Positions 53,251 through 62,796 of a stretch of 64,000 nucleotides of DNA are shown here, one piece after another. Below the pieces are notes generated by a model that did not search any database, had not been told where the DNA came from, and saw only the letters and a program-made list of their open reading frames with translations. Origin of the DNA: Acinetobacter junii CIP 64.5 (GTDB lineage: Bacteria; Pseudomonadota; Gammaproteobacteria; Pseudomonadales; Moraxellaceae); contig NZ_KB849655.1 of assembly GCF_000368765.1 (NCBI RefSeq), forward strand, positions 1,877,794-1,941,793, read 5' to 3'. The first letter of the stretch is position 1, and every line of letters starts with the position of its first letter. A program made the translations under genes and the position numbers.

Positions 53251-53431
53251 AAAAAAACCTTGACCAGTTGCCAGATGAATAAAAAACATCTGTTTCAACA
53301 TGATCAAGGTCTTGCCTACATCACAATGTACTGTGATGCTCAGAGTCCGACTTTTTGCAAAGTGTAATGACGAAACTCTGACACCGAAGGCATGATATGC
53401 ACTTGGGCTTGGAGGAGGCTACTCCCCTTGT
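53251..53431 (-). promoter_or_regulatory. yybP-ykoY manganese riboswitch with terminator
   Basis: On the minus strand the leader begins with AAGGGGAGTAGCC (53418-53429), the conserved 5' element of the yybP-ykoY aptamer. The 3' side closes with GCAAGACCTTG near 53302-53315. Next, ACCTTGATCA pairs with TGGTCAAGGT and a seven-U run (53251-53257), forming an expression-platform terminator just before terC. The stretch 53432-53613 upstream holds the promoter; no clear hexamers were assigned. Confidence 0.85.
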
Positions 53432-53613
53432 CAAACTAATTCTGTATGGACGGTAACATCCAAATATGTACATAGGATTACATAATTTGTGTGTTTGTGC
53501 AATTTTTGAATGAATAAATTTTCAACAATATTTTATCATGCTCGTTGTTGCCCTTTCATTCTGAAGGATTTTCTTAGCAATGATGAACAAAATACAGCGT
53601 AGAGAAAAAACAT

Positions 53614-54776
53614 ATGAGTGCTGAAAAACTTCACCACACAACATTAAAGGCATTTGCCCCACGAGATCCCCAAGAATCACATCGTGCCGCTACCCCTTTG
53701 GAGTTGTTATTTGATTTGGTTTTTGTTGTTGCGATTGCAACTGCAGGTCAACAACTGCATCACGCTATGATCGAAGGTCATTTGTGGCATGCTTTACCGA
53801 CCTACTTTATGGTGTTTTTTGCACTTTGGTGGGCATGGATGAACTTTTCTTGGTTTGCTTCAGCCTAGACAATCACGATACGTTGTATCGTTGTTTGACC
53901 TTTGTACAAATGGCTGGTTCTTTAGTGATGGCGGCTGGTATTCCTGCGGTATTTCAGCAGCATAATTTTGACATGATCATTATCGGTTATGTGATTATGC
54001 GTTTGGCTTTGGTGACCCAGTGGATTCGTGTCGCTAAACATGATCCTTTACGAAAAGTAACCGCCTATCGATATGCCATCGGCATTGTATTAGTTCAATT
54101 CATCTTGGTCCGTTGCTCTTTCTAGTGTTGGTGATATGTGAATTAGCAGTACCATTCTATGCCGAAAACATGCGATCACACCTTGGCACCCACATCATTT
54201 TGTGGAGCGTTATGGCTTGTTGACGATTATCGTATTAGGTGAGTCGATTATTGGATGTTTTGCTGCTACTCAAGATGCATTTTCGAATCAGGTATTGAAT
54301 CTTGAAGAGATTTTTCTGATTGTAGATGGGCTATTGATGATGTTTGCGATGTGGTGAGTTTATTTTGATCGCAGTCATCACCACCATCAACGCCGTGGTG
54401 TACAACCATTTTTATGGGGTTATGGGCACTTTCTCATTTTTATTAGTATTGCTGTGTTAGGGGCTGCATTAGCCGCTGCGGTCGATGTTTCAACGAAACA
54501 TGCCGAAATTTCAGCTCAAATGATGGGTTTGATTATTGCCGCAAGTTTAGTTGTTTATAGCACCTGCGTATGGCTATTTTATGAAGCGTTTTATTTAAAG
54601 GGATGGAGACGTTAGATTTATCCAATCACGGTTTTTATTCTATTGTGTATGCCATTTATCTTTAATCAGATTGGACACATTGTGTTTGCGATGGCGATTG
54701 TCTACATCCTTCGTCTTATGTTGTCTAAAGCTTTTTTGATGAATTGTGATGATGAGCAAAGCATCACAACGCATTA
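53614..54776 (+). pseudogene. ltrA (low temperature requirement protein) pseudogene
   Basis: The first 84 codons encode an LtrA-type start (RAATPLELLFDLVFVVAIATAG). At about 53866 a lost base shifts the frame to DNHDTLYRCLTFVQMAGS. Another shift lies near 54110 (into PLLFLVLVICELAVPFYAE) and a third near 54165 (into HAITPWHPHHFVERYGLLTI). In-frame stops follow: TGA at 54355-54357 in place of Trp and TAG at 54613-54615. The family sequence continues to TAA at 54774. With three frameshifts and two stops the gene is clearly dead. The native product is a multi-span membrane protein. Confidence 0.9.
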
Positions 54777-54800
54777 AGCTTCCTTTCCATTTGAACTACC

Positions 54801-54833
54801 ACCAAGTTTGGCGTTTTAATACGCTAACTTGGT
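54801..54833. terminator. Terminator between ltrA remnant and LysR gene
   Basis: Arms ACCAAGTTTGGCGT and ACGCTAACTTGGT form a stem with one bulge, directly after the LysR stop. It can serve either strand. Confidence 0.6.
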
Positions 54834-54837
54834 AGGC

Positions 54838-55752
54838 TCAAAAAATTTTCAAAATTTCATTTCGAAGAAACTGATGGCGAGGATTCTTTCTGACGTGTTC
54901 GTGCCAATACATCCCCATTTTAATTTTAGGCAGCTCGATGGGTAACTGATGTATTTTTAAATCTTGTGCATAATGCAGATGTTTTAAAATACTATGAGGA
55001 ATGGTGAGAATCGCCTTAGGATACTGAGCCAAGACTTGTAAGGCAGTGGAATAGTGCTGACAGCGCATAAAAATTTGTCGAGAAAGTTGCTGTCGATTGA
55101 GATAAATATCTTCAAGCAATAATCCTGTTCGCCGAGAGGACACACCGATATGTGGTGAGGATAAATAGAGCGATAAATCCATCTCTGTTTGAAGTGTACA
55201 CGCCACAAAATGATCTTCAATCAAGTTTTCAAACTGTAAATTTTCTTGATAGGGTTGTACTAGATCAATCACAAAATCAATTTGTTGTGCTGAAAGATCA
55301 GCCAGCATATTTTTTCGATCAAGTTTGGAACTCAAAAACTGAATATCGAGATTGAGTTGACTAAAATGATGCACTAATTGAGGAAAAATAATCGGTTCAA
55401 TTTCATCATGAATTGCGATTTTCACGCTTTTCAGCATGCTAGGATCAAAGTCGTGTTGTGGAATCGCAATATTTTGAATCGTTGATAACGCCGTTTGAAT
55501 CGGTTGATAAATTTGTTCGGCAAAAGGTGTGGGAAGCATTTTTTGTCCACTACGCACAAATAATTCATCTTTAAGTTGCAGACGCAAACGTTGTAAAGCA
55601 TGACTGACCGCAGATTGACTAATACAAAGAAGTTGAGCGGCCTTAGAAATACTTTTTTGCTCAAAAATCGCAATAAAAAGTGGATACAGATTGATATCAA
55701 TACGATGGAAGTTACCCACTTCTAATGGGTTTATATTATGAATATGATTCAT
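54838..55752 (-). CDS. LysR-type transcriptional regulator
   Basis: The 304-residue protein has the LysR helix-turn-helix (LYPLFIAIFEQKSISKAAQL, then ISQSAVSHALQRLRLQLKDE, then LFVRSGQKMLPTPFA) and an effector domain. It is divergent from the acyl-CoA dehydrogenase operon with a 106 bp gap and may regulate it. The effector is unknown. The N-terminal part resembles the LeuO/NodD-like branch (short PTPFAEQIYQPI), but no finer call is made. Confidence 0.87.
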   Translation of the reverse strand: MNHIHNINPLEVGNFHRIDINLYPLFIAIFEQKSISKAAQLLCISQSAVSHALQRLRLQLKDELFVRSGQKMLPTPFAEQIYQPIQTALSTIQNIAIPQHDFDPSMLKSVKIAIHDEIEPIIFPQLVHHFSQLNLDIQFLSSKLDRKNMLADLSAQQIDFVIDLVQPYQENLQFENLIEDHFVACTLQTEMDLSLYLSSPHIGVSSRRTGLLLEDIYLNRQQLSRQIFMRCQHYSTALQVLAQYPKAILTIPHSILKHLHYAQDLKIHQLPIELPKIKMGMYWHEHVRKNPRHQFLRNEILKIF

Positions 55753-55858
55753 AGTGTTGAATAAAATAAAATCATTTCATTCATAATAAGTTTTCGCTTA
55801 AGGTGATGTAAAGCAGCGAATTCAGTTTCGCCACATATTTACCTTGAGGGAAATGATG

Positions 55859-57088
55859 ATGTTTGCATTATCTGAACGTGCACAGGATTTTATTGCTCGC
55901 ACACAGGCGTTTATCCAACAAGAAATAGAACCAATAGAAAAAGCATTTTGGGATGAAACACATCGTTTAAATGTCGATGGTGATTGGACCAAATGGCAAT
56001 GGCCAGCACAACTTGAACAACTCAAAGCGAAAGCCAAAGCAGCTGGCTTATGGAATATGTTTTTGCCTGATGCTGAGTTAGGTGCGGGTTTATCGGTTCA
56101 GGAATACGCACATATTGCTGAACTCACAGGACGAAGTTTACTGGCTCCGACAGTATTTAACTGTAATGCACCTGATAGTGGCAATATGGAGCTGCTATGG
56201 CGTTATGGCAGTCGGGAACAAAAACAACAATGGCTGCAACCACTACTGAATGGTGATATTCGCTCTGTATTCTGCATGACTGAACCTGCGGTCGCATCGA
56301 GCGATGCGACTAATATGCAAGCCACGGCAGTGATTGATGGCGATGAAATTGTTCTGAATGGCCGTAAATGGTGGTCATCTGGCTTGGGTGATCCGAATGC
56401 CAAAGTGATTATTTTCATGGCTTATACCCCTGACTCAAACAAAGATCGTCATCATCAACACTCAATGGTATTGGTGCCAATCGACACGCAAGGCGTAACG
56501 ATTGAACGGATGTTGCCTGTGTTTGGTGATTACGATGCACCGCATGGACATGGACAGGTCAGTTTTGACAATGTGCGTGTACCTGTGAGCAACTTTATTG
56601 GTGGTGCGGGTCAAGGATTTGAAATTGCTCAAGGGCGCTTAGGACCTGGTCGTATTCATCACTGTATGCGTTGTATCGGTGCAGCGGAAAAAGCGTTAGA
56701 ACTCATGATTGATCGTGGCATGTCACGCAAGGCATTTGGTAAAGAAATTCTTAAACTTGGCGGCAATTTAGAACGTGTCGCGGAAGCCCGTGTGCAGATC
56801 GATCAAGCTCGCTTATTAACGCTGTATGCTGCTTATAAGATGGATACCTTAGGTAATATGGCAGCACTCACCGAAATTTCTGCAATCAAAGTCGTTGCAC
56901 CGACTGTATTGCAAAACGTCGTTGATATGGCGATCCAAATTCACGGTGGTGAAGGTGTGTCACGCGATACTCCGCTGACAGCATTTTTCAATCAAGCACG
57001 CAGTTTACGTTTAGCTGATGGACCTGATGAAGTGCATAAGGGCATGATTGCTAAATTAGAATTGAAAAAACGTGGCTATGGTCGTTAA
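55859..57088 (+). CDS. Acyl-CoA dehydrogenase family protein
   Basis: The 409-residue flavoenzyme is of the ACAD10/11-like type. It has FCMTEPAVASSDATNMQ near residue 140, the FAD motif WWSSGLGDPNAKV, and the C-terminal IQIHGGEGVSRDTPL motif near 365. Three ATG codons in a row (55853, 55856, 55859) follow GAGGG; the last gives the best spacing. It is the first gene of an operon with a phosphotransferase, as ACAD10/11 in animals fuse the same two domains. Confidence 0.87.
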   Translation: MFALSERAQDFIARTQAFIQQEIEPIEKAFWDETHRLNVDGDWTKWQWPAQLEQLKAKAKAAGLWNMFLPDAELGAGLSVQEYAHIAELTGRSLLAPTVFNCNAPDSGNMELLWRYGSREQKQQWLQPLLNGDIRSVFCMTEPAVASSDATNMQATAVIDGDEIVLNGRKWWSSGLGDPNAKVIIFMAYTPDSNKDRHHQHSMVLVPIDTQGVTIERMLPVFGDYDAPHGHGQVSFDNVRVPVSNFIGGAGQGFEIAQGRLGPGRIHHCMRCIGAAEKALELMIDRGMSRKAFGKEILKLGGNLERVAEARVQIDQARLLTLYAAYKMDTLGNMAALTEISAIKVVAPTVLQNVVDMAIQIHGGEGVSRDTPLTAFFNQARSLRLADGPDEVHKGMIAKLELKKRGYGR

Positions 57089-57101
57089 TAAGGATAAAAA
57101 A

Positions 57102-58223
57102 ATGACAATGATTGATATCGGCGGTCAGGTTCGTCACGGTGAAGAATTGGATATTTCCGCTGTTGAAAAGTGGTTAAAGGATCAAGGTGTTCAACTGCAA
57201 GGTCAAGCACAAGTCACTCAATACTCAGGTGGCGCTTCGAATTGGACCTATCGTTTGCAATACGACAATCAAGATTTAATCCTACGACGTCCACCGAAAG
57301 GCACTAAAGCCAAATCAGCGCATGATATGGCTCGTGAATACAATGTGCAGAAGCATCTTGCACCGTTCTACCCAGTCCTACCTGAAATGGTTGCATTGTG
57401 TCAGGAAGAGAACGTAATAGGTTGTGATTTCTATGTCATGAAGCGGATTGAAGGCATCATTCCGCGAGCTAATTTACCCAAAGAATTACAATTGGATCAG
57501 TCACAAGTTCAACAGTTGTGTCTGAATGTTTTGGATAAATTAATTGAATTGCATCAAGTGCCATATCAAGGTACAGAACTGGAAAAACTGGGCAAAGGCG
57601 AAGGCTATTGCCGCCGTCAAGTTGAAGGTTGGGATGCACGTTATAGTAAAGCGCTTACGCCAAATGTACCTGATTTTAGCTTTGTGCGGGAATGGCTACA
57701 GCAACATATTCCAGCGGATTCTAAAACTTGTGTCATTCATAATGATTGGCGTTTTGATAATGTCATTTTAGATCCACAACAACCAACTACAGTGATCGGA
57801 GTACTGGACTGGGAAATGGCGACTATTGGTGATCCGCTGATGGATTTAGGCAGTGCTCTCGCCTACTGGATTCAAGAAGATGACGATGCATTGATGAAGT
57901 CTAGTCGTCGTCAACCGACCAATCTACTAGGCATGCTGACACGTCAACAAGTCGTGGATTACTATTTGGAAAAAACTGGTTTGCAACCTGCCAATTGGGC
58001 ATTTTATGAAGTGTTTGGTTTGTTCCGTTTGGCGGTGATTGCTCAACAGATTTATTATCGTTATTACCATCAACAAACCGATAATCCAGCTTTTAAGGAT
58101 TTCTGGATCATGATTCATGCCTTACATATTCGGGCACTAAAATTAATTGCACAAAACAATGCTGAAGCACAGCAATTGATTCCTGAATATGGGGCGAAAT
58201 TACAGGATATTTTAAAACGATGA
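57102..58223 (+). CDS. APH-type phosphotransferase, ACAD-associated
   Basis: The 373-residue product is an aminoglycoside phosphotransferase/choline kinase-fold enzyme. Kinase motifs are VIHNDWRFDNVI (HxD and N) near 220 and GVLDWEMATIGDPLMDLG near 245-262. Paired with acyl-CoA dehydrogenases, such kinases phosphorylate 4-hydroxyacyl-CoA in a route described for ACAD10/11 and for bacterial levulinate-type catabolism; that role here is inference. The ATG at 57102 has AAGGAT upstream. It overlaps the next gene by four bases. Confidence 0.85.
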   Translation: MTMIDIGGQVRHGEELDISAVEKWLKDQGVQLQGQAQVTQYSGGASNWTYRLQYDNQDLILRRPPKGTKAKSAHDMAREYNVQKHLAPFYPVLPEMVALCQEENVIGCDFYVMKRIEGIIPRANLPKELQLDQSQVQQLCLNVLDKLIELHQVPYQGTELEKLGKGEGYCRRQVEGWDARYSKALTPNVPDFSFVREWLQQHIPADSKTCVIHNDWRFDNVILDPQQPTTVIGVLDWEMATIGDPLMDLGSALAYWIQEDDDALMKSSRRQPTNLLGMLTRQQVVDYYLEKTGLQPANWAFYEVFGLFRLAVIAQQIYYRYYHQQTDNPAFKDFWIMIHALHIRALKLIAQNNAEAQQLIPEYGAKLQDILKR

Positions 58224-58918
58224 CCACGATCTATTTGGTACGACATGGGCAGGCATCATTTGGTGCTGCGAGTTATGATCAGCTTTCGGCCAAAGGTGAA
58301 CAGCAGGCACAGGTGGTGGGTGATTTTTTTAAACATACCTTGAAAGAACGTCCTTTGGTGCTTGCAGGATCAATGCAGCGGCATCAGCAAACAGCACAAT
58401 TAGCCTTGGCTCAAGGTTTTGATGATGCGCCAATTCAAACAGAGTCGGCTTGGAATGAGTTTGATCATCAACAAGTATTTGCCAAATATGATGAACGTTT
58501 TAATCAACCAGAGTTATTGAAGCAGGATGTTGAGTTAATTGCTAATCCACGTGCTTATCTTGCCAAAATCTTTGATGGCGCTATTGAACGCTGGACAGGA
58601 GAGCACTATGACCATGAATATCATGAGACATGGTTAGGCTTTCAAACACGTGTAGAAGGTGCTTTGCATGGTTTATGTCAGCACATTGATGCCACACAAC
58701 CACGTCAGGCTGTAGTGTTTAGTTCAGGTGGTGTGATTTCTGTGGCGGTTGGCAAGGTTCTAGGTTTGAATGCTAAACAGATTTTTGCGCTCAATTGGTC
58801 GATTGCCAATGCCAGTATCACCACATTGCGTTGGACAGATGGTCGTTTGCAATTACTCAGTTTCAATGAGCATCATTATTTGAAAGCGCGTGATGCTGAA
58901 CTCTTAACATGGATATAA
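58220..58918 (+). CDS. Histidine phosphatase family protein
   Basis: The 232-residue product begins TTIYLVRHGQASFGAASYD, the phosphohistidine RHG motif, and has the second catalytic region VVFSSGGVISVAVGKVLG in which the usual H is not obvious (SSGG). It could be a phosphoglycerate-mutase-like phosphatase with altered second His. Its start overlaps the phosphotransferase stop (ATGA), showing coupling. Confidence 0.85.
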   Translation: MTTIYLVRHGQASFGAASYDQLSAKGEQQAQVVGDFFKHTLKERPLVLAGSMQRHQQTAQLALAQGFDDAPIQTESAWNEFDHQQVFAKYDERFNQPELLKQDVELIANPRAYLAKIFDGAIERWTGEHYDHEYHETWLGFQTRVEGALHGLCQHIDATQPRQAVVFSSGGVISVAVGKVLGLNAKQIFALNWSIANASITTLRWTDGRLQLLSFNEHHYLKARDAELLTWI

Positions 58919-58937
58919 ATAAGAATAGGTGAAGGAA

Positions 58938-59681
58938 ATGACAAAGACGATTTTAATTACAGGTGCAAGTTCAGGTTTAGGCGCTGGGATGGCACGTGAA
59001 TTTGCAGCCAAAGGCTACAATTTGGCATTGTGCGCACGCCGTTTAGATCGTTTGGAATCCTTACAACAAGAATTGCAAAGCCAGTTTGCAATTCAGGTCA
59101 AAATCAAAAGTCTTGATGTGACTCATTACGATGATGTTTTTACGGTTTTTAAAGCTTTTCAGCAGGAATTTGGGACAATTGACCGGATTATTGTCAATGC
59201 AGGTGTAGGTGATGGTCGTCGTATTGGTAAAGGGCATTTTGAAGTAAATCGTGCCACAGCGGAAACCAACTTTATTTCAGCATTGGCACAGTGCGAAGCA
59301 GCAGTTGAAATCTTCAGAGCGCAAAATAAGGGTCATTTGGTGGTGATCTCCTCAATGAGTGCAATGCGCGGTTTACCGAAGCATTTGTCGACCTATGCTG
59401 CGAGTAAAGCAGCAGTGGCACATTTAGCGGAAGGCATTCGTGCAGAGTTGTTGGATACGCCAATTAAAGTTTCAACCATTTTCCCCGGCTATATTCGTAC
59501 TGAAATGAATGAGGGTGCGAAAAAACTACCATTTGAAGTGGATGAAAAGACGGGTTGCAAGGCGTTGGTGAAAGCCATTGAGAAGGAATCAGTAAAGGCT
59601 TATGTACCTCAGTGGCCATGGTTGCCAATGGGCATAGCAATGAAGATTTTGCCGTTAAAATTGGTGAATAAACTGAGTTAA
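58938..59681 (+). CDS. SDR-family oxidoreductase
   Basis: The 247-residue product has the TGASSGLGAGMAREFA cofactor motif, NAGVGDG, a catalytic Ser in VVISSMSAM and YAASKAAVAHLAEG. FPGYIRTEMNEG follows. It is the last gene of the acyl-CoA dehydrogenase operon, 19 bp after the phosphatase, and may act on a hydroxy/keto intermediate of the same pathway. AGGTG lies upstream of the ATG at 58938; an in-frame GTG at 58929 is an alternative. Confidence 0.87.
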   Translation: MTKTILITGASSGLGAGMAREFAAKGYNLALCARRLDRLESLQQELQSQFAIQVKIKSLDVTHYDDVFTVFKAFQQEFGTIDRIIVNAGVGDGRRIGKGHFEVNRATAETNFISALAQCEAAVEIFRAQNKGHLVVISSMSAMRGLPKHLSTYAASKAAVAHLAEGIRAELLDTPIKVSTIFPGYIRTEMNEGAKKLPFEVDEKTGCKALVKAIEKESVKAYVPQWPWLPMGIAMKILPLKLVNKLS

Positions 59682-60197
59682 TTACTATTCAAAATAGATC
59701 GGAGATATCTCTATTTGGAAAGTTTGACAGCCTCATATAGGCTGAATCATTGACCTGTTTGGATATAGGCATTTACTTACTTTTCAAAGATGAAAAGTAA
59801 CAAAAATCTTTTGTTGGACTGATGGTATATCCCTATACCACAGTCAAACGGGCGGCATCCATGCCGCCGTCACAATAGTAAATATCAGCAAGAAATTAAT
59901 TTAATCTGAGTTCGACAAGAAAGACGATACGCGTAAACGTCATCCACAACCTGAGCTAACTAAAGCGTTTAAAGCTTTGAGTTAGCGCAAGACAAACAAA
60001 GTGCGTAGTTTGTTGCTCAAGCATAGCTTTCACCTTACGGTACGGCTAAGATTATTAATCTTTGCTATTCGTCCCACAGGTTTTGCCTACTTTTCCCGAA
60101 AGAAAAGTAGGGCGAGCCGCAGGCTGATCCAGAAATTAGATAAGAACTTGCAAGACTCCGTTAAGAGAATAGTTTTTTCAGAAAGTATTGACTTTAA
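59682..60197. repeat. Hairpin-rich intergenic element
   Basis: This 516 bp gap has five inverted repeats. They are TTACTTTTCA/TGAAAAGTAA at 59777-59800 (perfect), ACTGATGGTATA/TATACCACAGT at 59818-59844, GGCGGCAT/ATGCCGCC at 59851-59868 (perfect), GCTAACTAAAGC/GCTTTGAGTTAGC at 59955-59986, and CCTACTTTTC/GAAAAGTAGG at 60086-60111 (perfect). The first and last share the ACTTTTC core. An open frame across 60001-60390 is not a believable gene. I recall similar ACTTTTC/GAAAAGT repeats in other proteobacterial genomes but have not checked. Confidence 0.6.
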
Positions 60198-61559
60198 TTA
60201 CGACAAAGCCTTAATTAACTTTTGGTGTAAACCACCAAAACCACCATTGGACATGATCACCACAGCATCGCCCTCGCCTGCTTCATTCACTACACGGGCA
60301 ATGATGTCATCCAAAGAGCGGCTGACTTCAGCCTTGTTTGAAGATGCTGAGATTACAGGTTGTAAATCCCAGTCTAAACCTTCTGGTTGATACCAAATTA
60401 CCTCATCCGCTAAACGTACAGAGTGCGCCAAACCATCTTTATGACTGCCCATACGCATAGTGTTAGAACGTGGTTCAATGATTGCCCAAAGTTTACGTTC
60501 ACCAAGACGTTTACGTGCGCCGTCGAGTGTAGTTTCAATCGCAGTTGGGTGATGGGCAAAGTCATCATAGACTTCGATGCCACGCACAGTACCTAACAGC
60601 TCCATACGGCGCTTTACACCACCAAAGTTAGATAATGCTTCACAGGCTTGTTCAAGGCTGACACCGACATGCTGAGCAGCAGCAATCGTTGCCAAAGCAT
60701 TGGCTACACTGTGTTGTCCTGTCATATTCCATTTTACTTCCCCGATTGCCTTGCCATTTTCAAGGACTTTAAAATGACTACCATCGGCACTGATCAGCTC
60801 CGCTGATAAAGCAGCTTGGTCATTAGGTTCAAGACTGGTGCGAACCACAGGCGTCCAACAACCTTGTGCTAATACTTCATCAATATTGGTTTCAGTAATT
60901 GGAGCAATAATACGACCTTCGCTTGGAATGGTGCGTACTAAATGATGAAACTGTTTTTGAATCGCAGCAAGATCATCAAAAATGTCAGCATGATCAAATT
61001 CGAGATTATTTAAAATTGCAGTTTTTGGATGATAATGGACGAACTTAGAACGCTTATCGAAGAAAGCAGAATCATATTCATCAGCTTCCACACAGAAATA
61101 TTTGCCACCACCTAAACGTGCGCTTTCGCTAAAACCAAGCGGTACACCACCAATTAAGAAACCTGGATTTAAACCTGCTTGATCGAGTACCCACGCCAAC
61201 ATTGTAGTCGTCGTCGTTTTTCCATGTGTACCCGCGACACCTAGGACATGTTTACCTTGTAGCACATGATCAGCTAAGAATTGTGGGCCAGAAATATAAG
61301 GTAGACCTTCATTGAGCATATACTCGATGGCATCAATACCACGTTTCATGGCATTGCCGACGATTACAAGATCGGGATGTGGTTGCAAATGGCTGCGATC
61401 ATAACCTTGCATCAGTTCGATGCCTGCATTTTCGAGTTGAGTCGACATCGGTGGATAAACATTGGCATCTGAACCTGTGACTTTATGTCCTAAATCTCGT
61501 GCTAATAGAGCCAAAGACCCCATAAATGTGCCACAAATACCCAAAATATGCAGATGCAT
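60198..61559 (-). CDS. mpl: UDP-MurNAc:L-Ala-gamma-D-Glu-meso-DAP ligase
   Basis: Mpl reattaches recycled murein tripeptide to UDP-MurNAc. The 453-residue product is a Mur ligase with the N-terminal MHLHILGICGTFMGSLALLA, the ATP loop GVAGTHGKTTTT near residue 107, and the DDFAHHPTAIETTL motif near 330. The start at 61559 with GGAG upstream gives the normal Mpl beginning; a longer frame from 61622 is unlikely. With anmK it shows an active murein recycling route. Confidence 0.94.
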   Translation of the reverse strand: MHLHILGICGTFMGSLALLARDLGHKVTGSDANVYPPMSTQLENAGIELMQGYDRSHLQPHPDLVIVGNAMKRGIDAIEYMLNEGLPYISGPQFLADHVLQGKHVLGVAGTHGKTTTTTMLAWVLDQAGLNPGFLIGGVPLGFSESARLGGGKYFCVEADEYDSAFFDKRSKFVHYHPKTAILNNLEFDHADIFDDLAAIQKQFHHLVRTIPSEGRIIAPITETNIDEVLAQGCWTPVVRTSLEPNDQAALSAELISADGSHFKVLENGKAIGEVKWNMTGQHSVANALATIAAAQHVGVSLEQACEALSNFGGVKRRMELLGTVRGIEVYDDFAHHPTAIETTLDGARKRLGERKLWAIIEPRSNTMRMGSHKDGLAHSVRLADEVIWYQPEGLDWDLQPVISASSNKAEVSRSLDDIIARVVNEAGEGDAVVIMSNGGFGGLHQKLIKALS

Positions 61560-61785
61560 AACTCGCCTACTCCACTGCTTTGCATACAGCACGGAACACG
61601 TGTGTATGATTGTCGTTATCAATAAAATTCAATCGCAACGATAGCAAGGCTTGCAGTGAAAAGATAGTCAAAATTCGTTGTTGTTCTTCACTTAAAATTT
61701 AAGCGAGAAGTGTTAAGATTTCATCGTTTTTAAGATGTATCTATCTCCCTGTTGTCTTTATTTTCCGAATCAGAAGGACGCTATT

Positions 61786-62136
61786 TTGAGCCCGACGCTT
61801 TTAGCCCTGTGTTTATTGATTATTTCAAACTGTTTTATGACCTTGGCATGGTATGGACATCTCAAAATCTTACACGATGCTCCGCTTTGGCAAGCGATTC
61901 TATTTAGCTGGTGTATCGCTCTACTCGAATACAGTTTTATGATCCCCGCAACGAAATTATTAAATCAATATGGCTGGAGCTTGGGGGAAATGAAAATTAC
62001 CCAAGAAGTCGTGACACTATTGGTTTTTGTTCCGTTCATGATTTTTTTATTTAAACAGCCATTTAAATTAGATTATGTCTGGGCAATGTTGTGTTTGCTT
62101 GGGTGCGTCTACTTTGTTTTTCGTAATCAGAGCTAG
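61786..62136 (+). CDS. DMT-like membrane protein, DUF486
   Basis: The 116-residue product has four membrane spans and the DUF486 pattern ISNCFMTLAWYGHLK near the start and EYSFMIPATKLLNQYGWSLGEMKITQE in the middle. I choose TTG at 61786 because AGAAGGA sits eight bases before it and the family is about 115 residues; an ATG at 61735 would add 17 residues not expected in the family. Function is unknown. Confidence 0.82.
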   Translation: MSPTLLALCLLIISNCFMTLAWYGHLKILHDAPLWQAILFSWCIALLEYSFMIPATKLLNQYGWSLGEMKITQEVVTLLVFVPFMIFLFKQPFKLDYVWAMLCLLGCVYFVFRNQS

Positions 62137-62168
62137 TTTTTCTATGCGATGCTTAATCGTTTCTGTAG

Positions 62169-62206
62169 TTGGGGATGCCTGAAAAAAACGCTATAATATC
62201 CCCCAA
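62169..62206 (+). promoter_or_regulatory. purE promoter with flanking dyad
   Basis: TATAAT at 62192-62197 has TTGGGG 17 bp upstream (62169-62174) as a weak -35. The same TTGGGGAT pairs with ATCCCCCAA after the -10 with one extra C, a possible operator. Confidence 0.5.
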
Positions 62207-62272
62207 TTTATTCCTTTGTGCTTGGCGCAAGTCGAGACACTCTCCTCTTTTTATCTTGTTTTGGAAAAGCCA

Positions 62273-62785
62273 ATGAATGCGGTCGCAACAGATAACCAAC
62301 CTTTAGTCGGGATTATCATGGGTTCTCAATCGGATTGGGCAACACTTGAACATACCGCAAACATGCTCAAACAGTTGGGTGTGCCTTTTGAAGCTGAAGT
62401 GGTTTCTGCGCACCGCACACCAGATCGTTTATTTGAATATGCTGAAACAGCACGTGATCGTGGTATCCAAGTGATTATCGCGGGTGCTGGTGGGGCTGCA
62501 CATTTACCAGGAATGTGTGCAGCAAAAACTGATTTGCCAGTGCTTGGTGTGCCAGTGAAATCTTCGATTTTAAATGGTGTTGATTCGTTGTTATCGATTG
62601 TGCAGATGCCTGCAGGTATCGCGGTAGGCACGTTGGCAATTGGCCAAGCTGGTGCGACCAATGCAGCCATCATGGCAGCTCAAATTCTAGGTTTAACACG
62701 TCCAGAGATCGCAAAAAATGTTGCAGATTTCCGTACTGCACAAACTGAAAAAGTATCGAGTAATAACATTCCTGGTCAAGTATAA
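62273..62785 (+). CDS. purE: N5-carboxyaminoimidazole ribonucleotide mutase
   Basis: PurE converts N5-CAIR to CAIR in purine synthesis. The 170-residue product has the [17 protein letters not shown]-terminal motif, catalytic [14 protein letters not shown] and the [16 protein letters not shown] loop. The ATG at 62273 with TTGGAAAAG upstream fits the family start; 19 more residues from 62216 are not expected. It is 11 bp before purK, one operon. Confidence 0.96.
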   Translation: MNAVATDNQPLVGIIMGSQSDWATLEHTANMLKQLGVPFEAEVVSAHRTPDRLFEYAETARDRGIQVIIAGAGGAAHLPGMCAAKTDLPVLGVPVKSSILNGVDSLLSIVQMPAGIAVGTLAIGQAGATNAAIMAAQILGLTRPEIAKNVADFRTAQTEKVSSNNIPGQV

Positions 62786-62796
62786 CGAGGTTGATC

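Noticed and set aside
54486..54500. TGTTTCAACGAAACA as a fourth parS site
   Set aside because: It is 15 bp and lacks the central CACGTG, so it does not fit the ParB palindrome.
60001..60390. 129-codon plus-strand frame
   Set aside because: It overlaps the hairpin element and the end of mpl in antisense; the translation YFSRKKSRASRR is the read-through of the ACTTTTC hairpin repeat.
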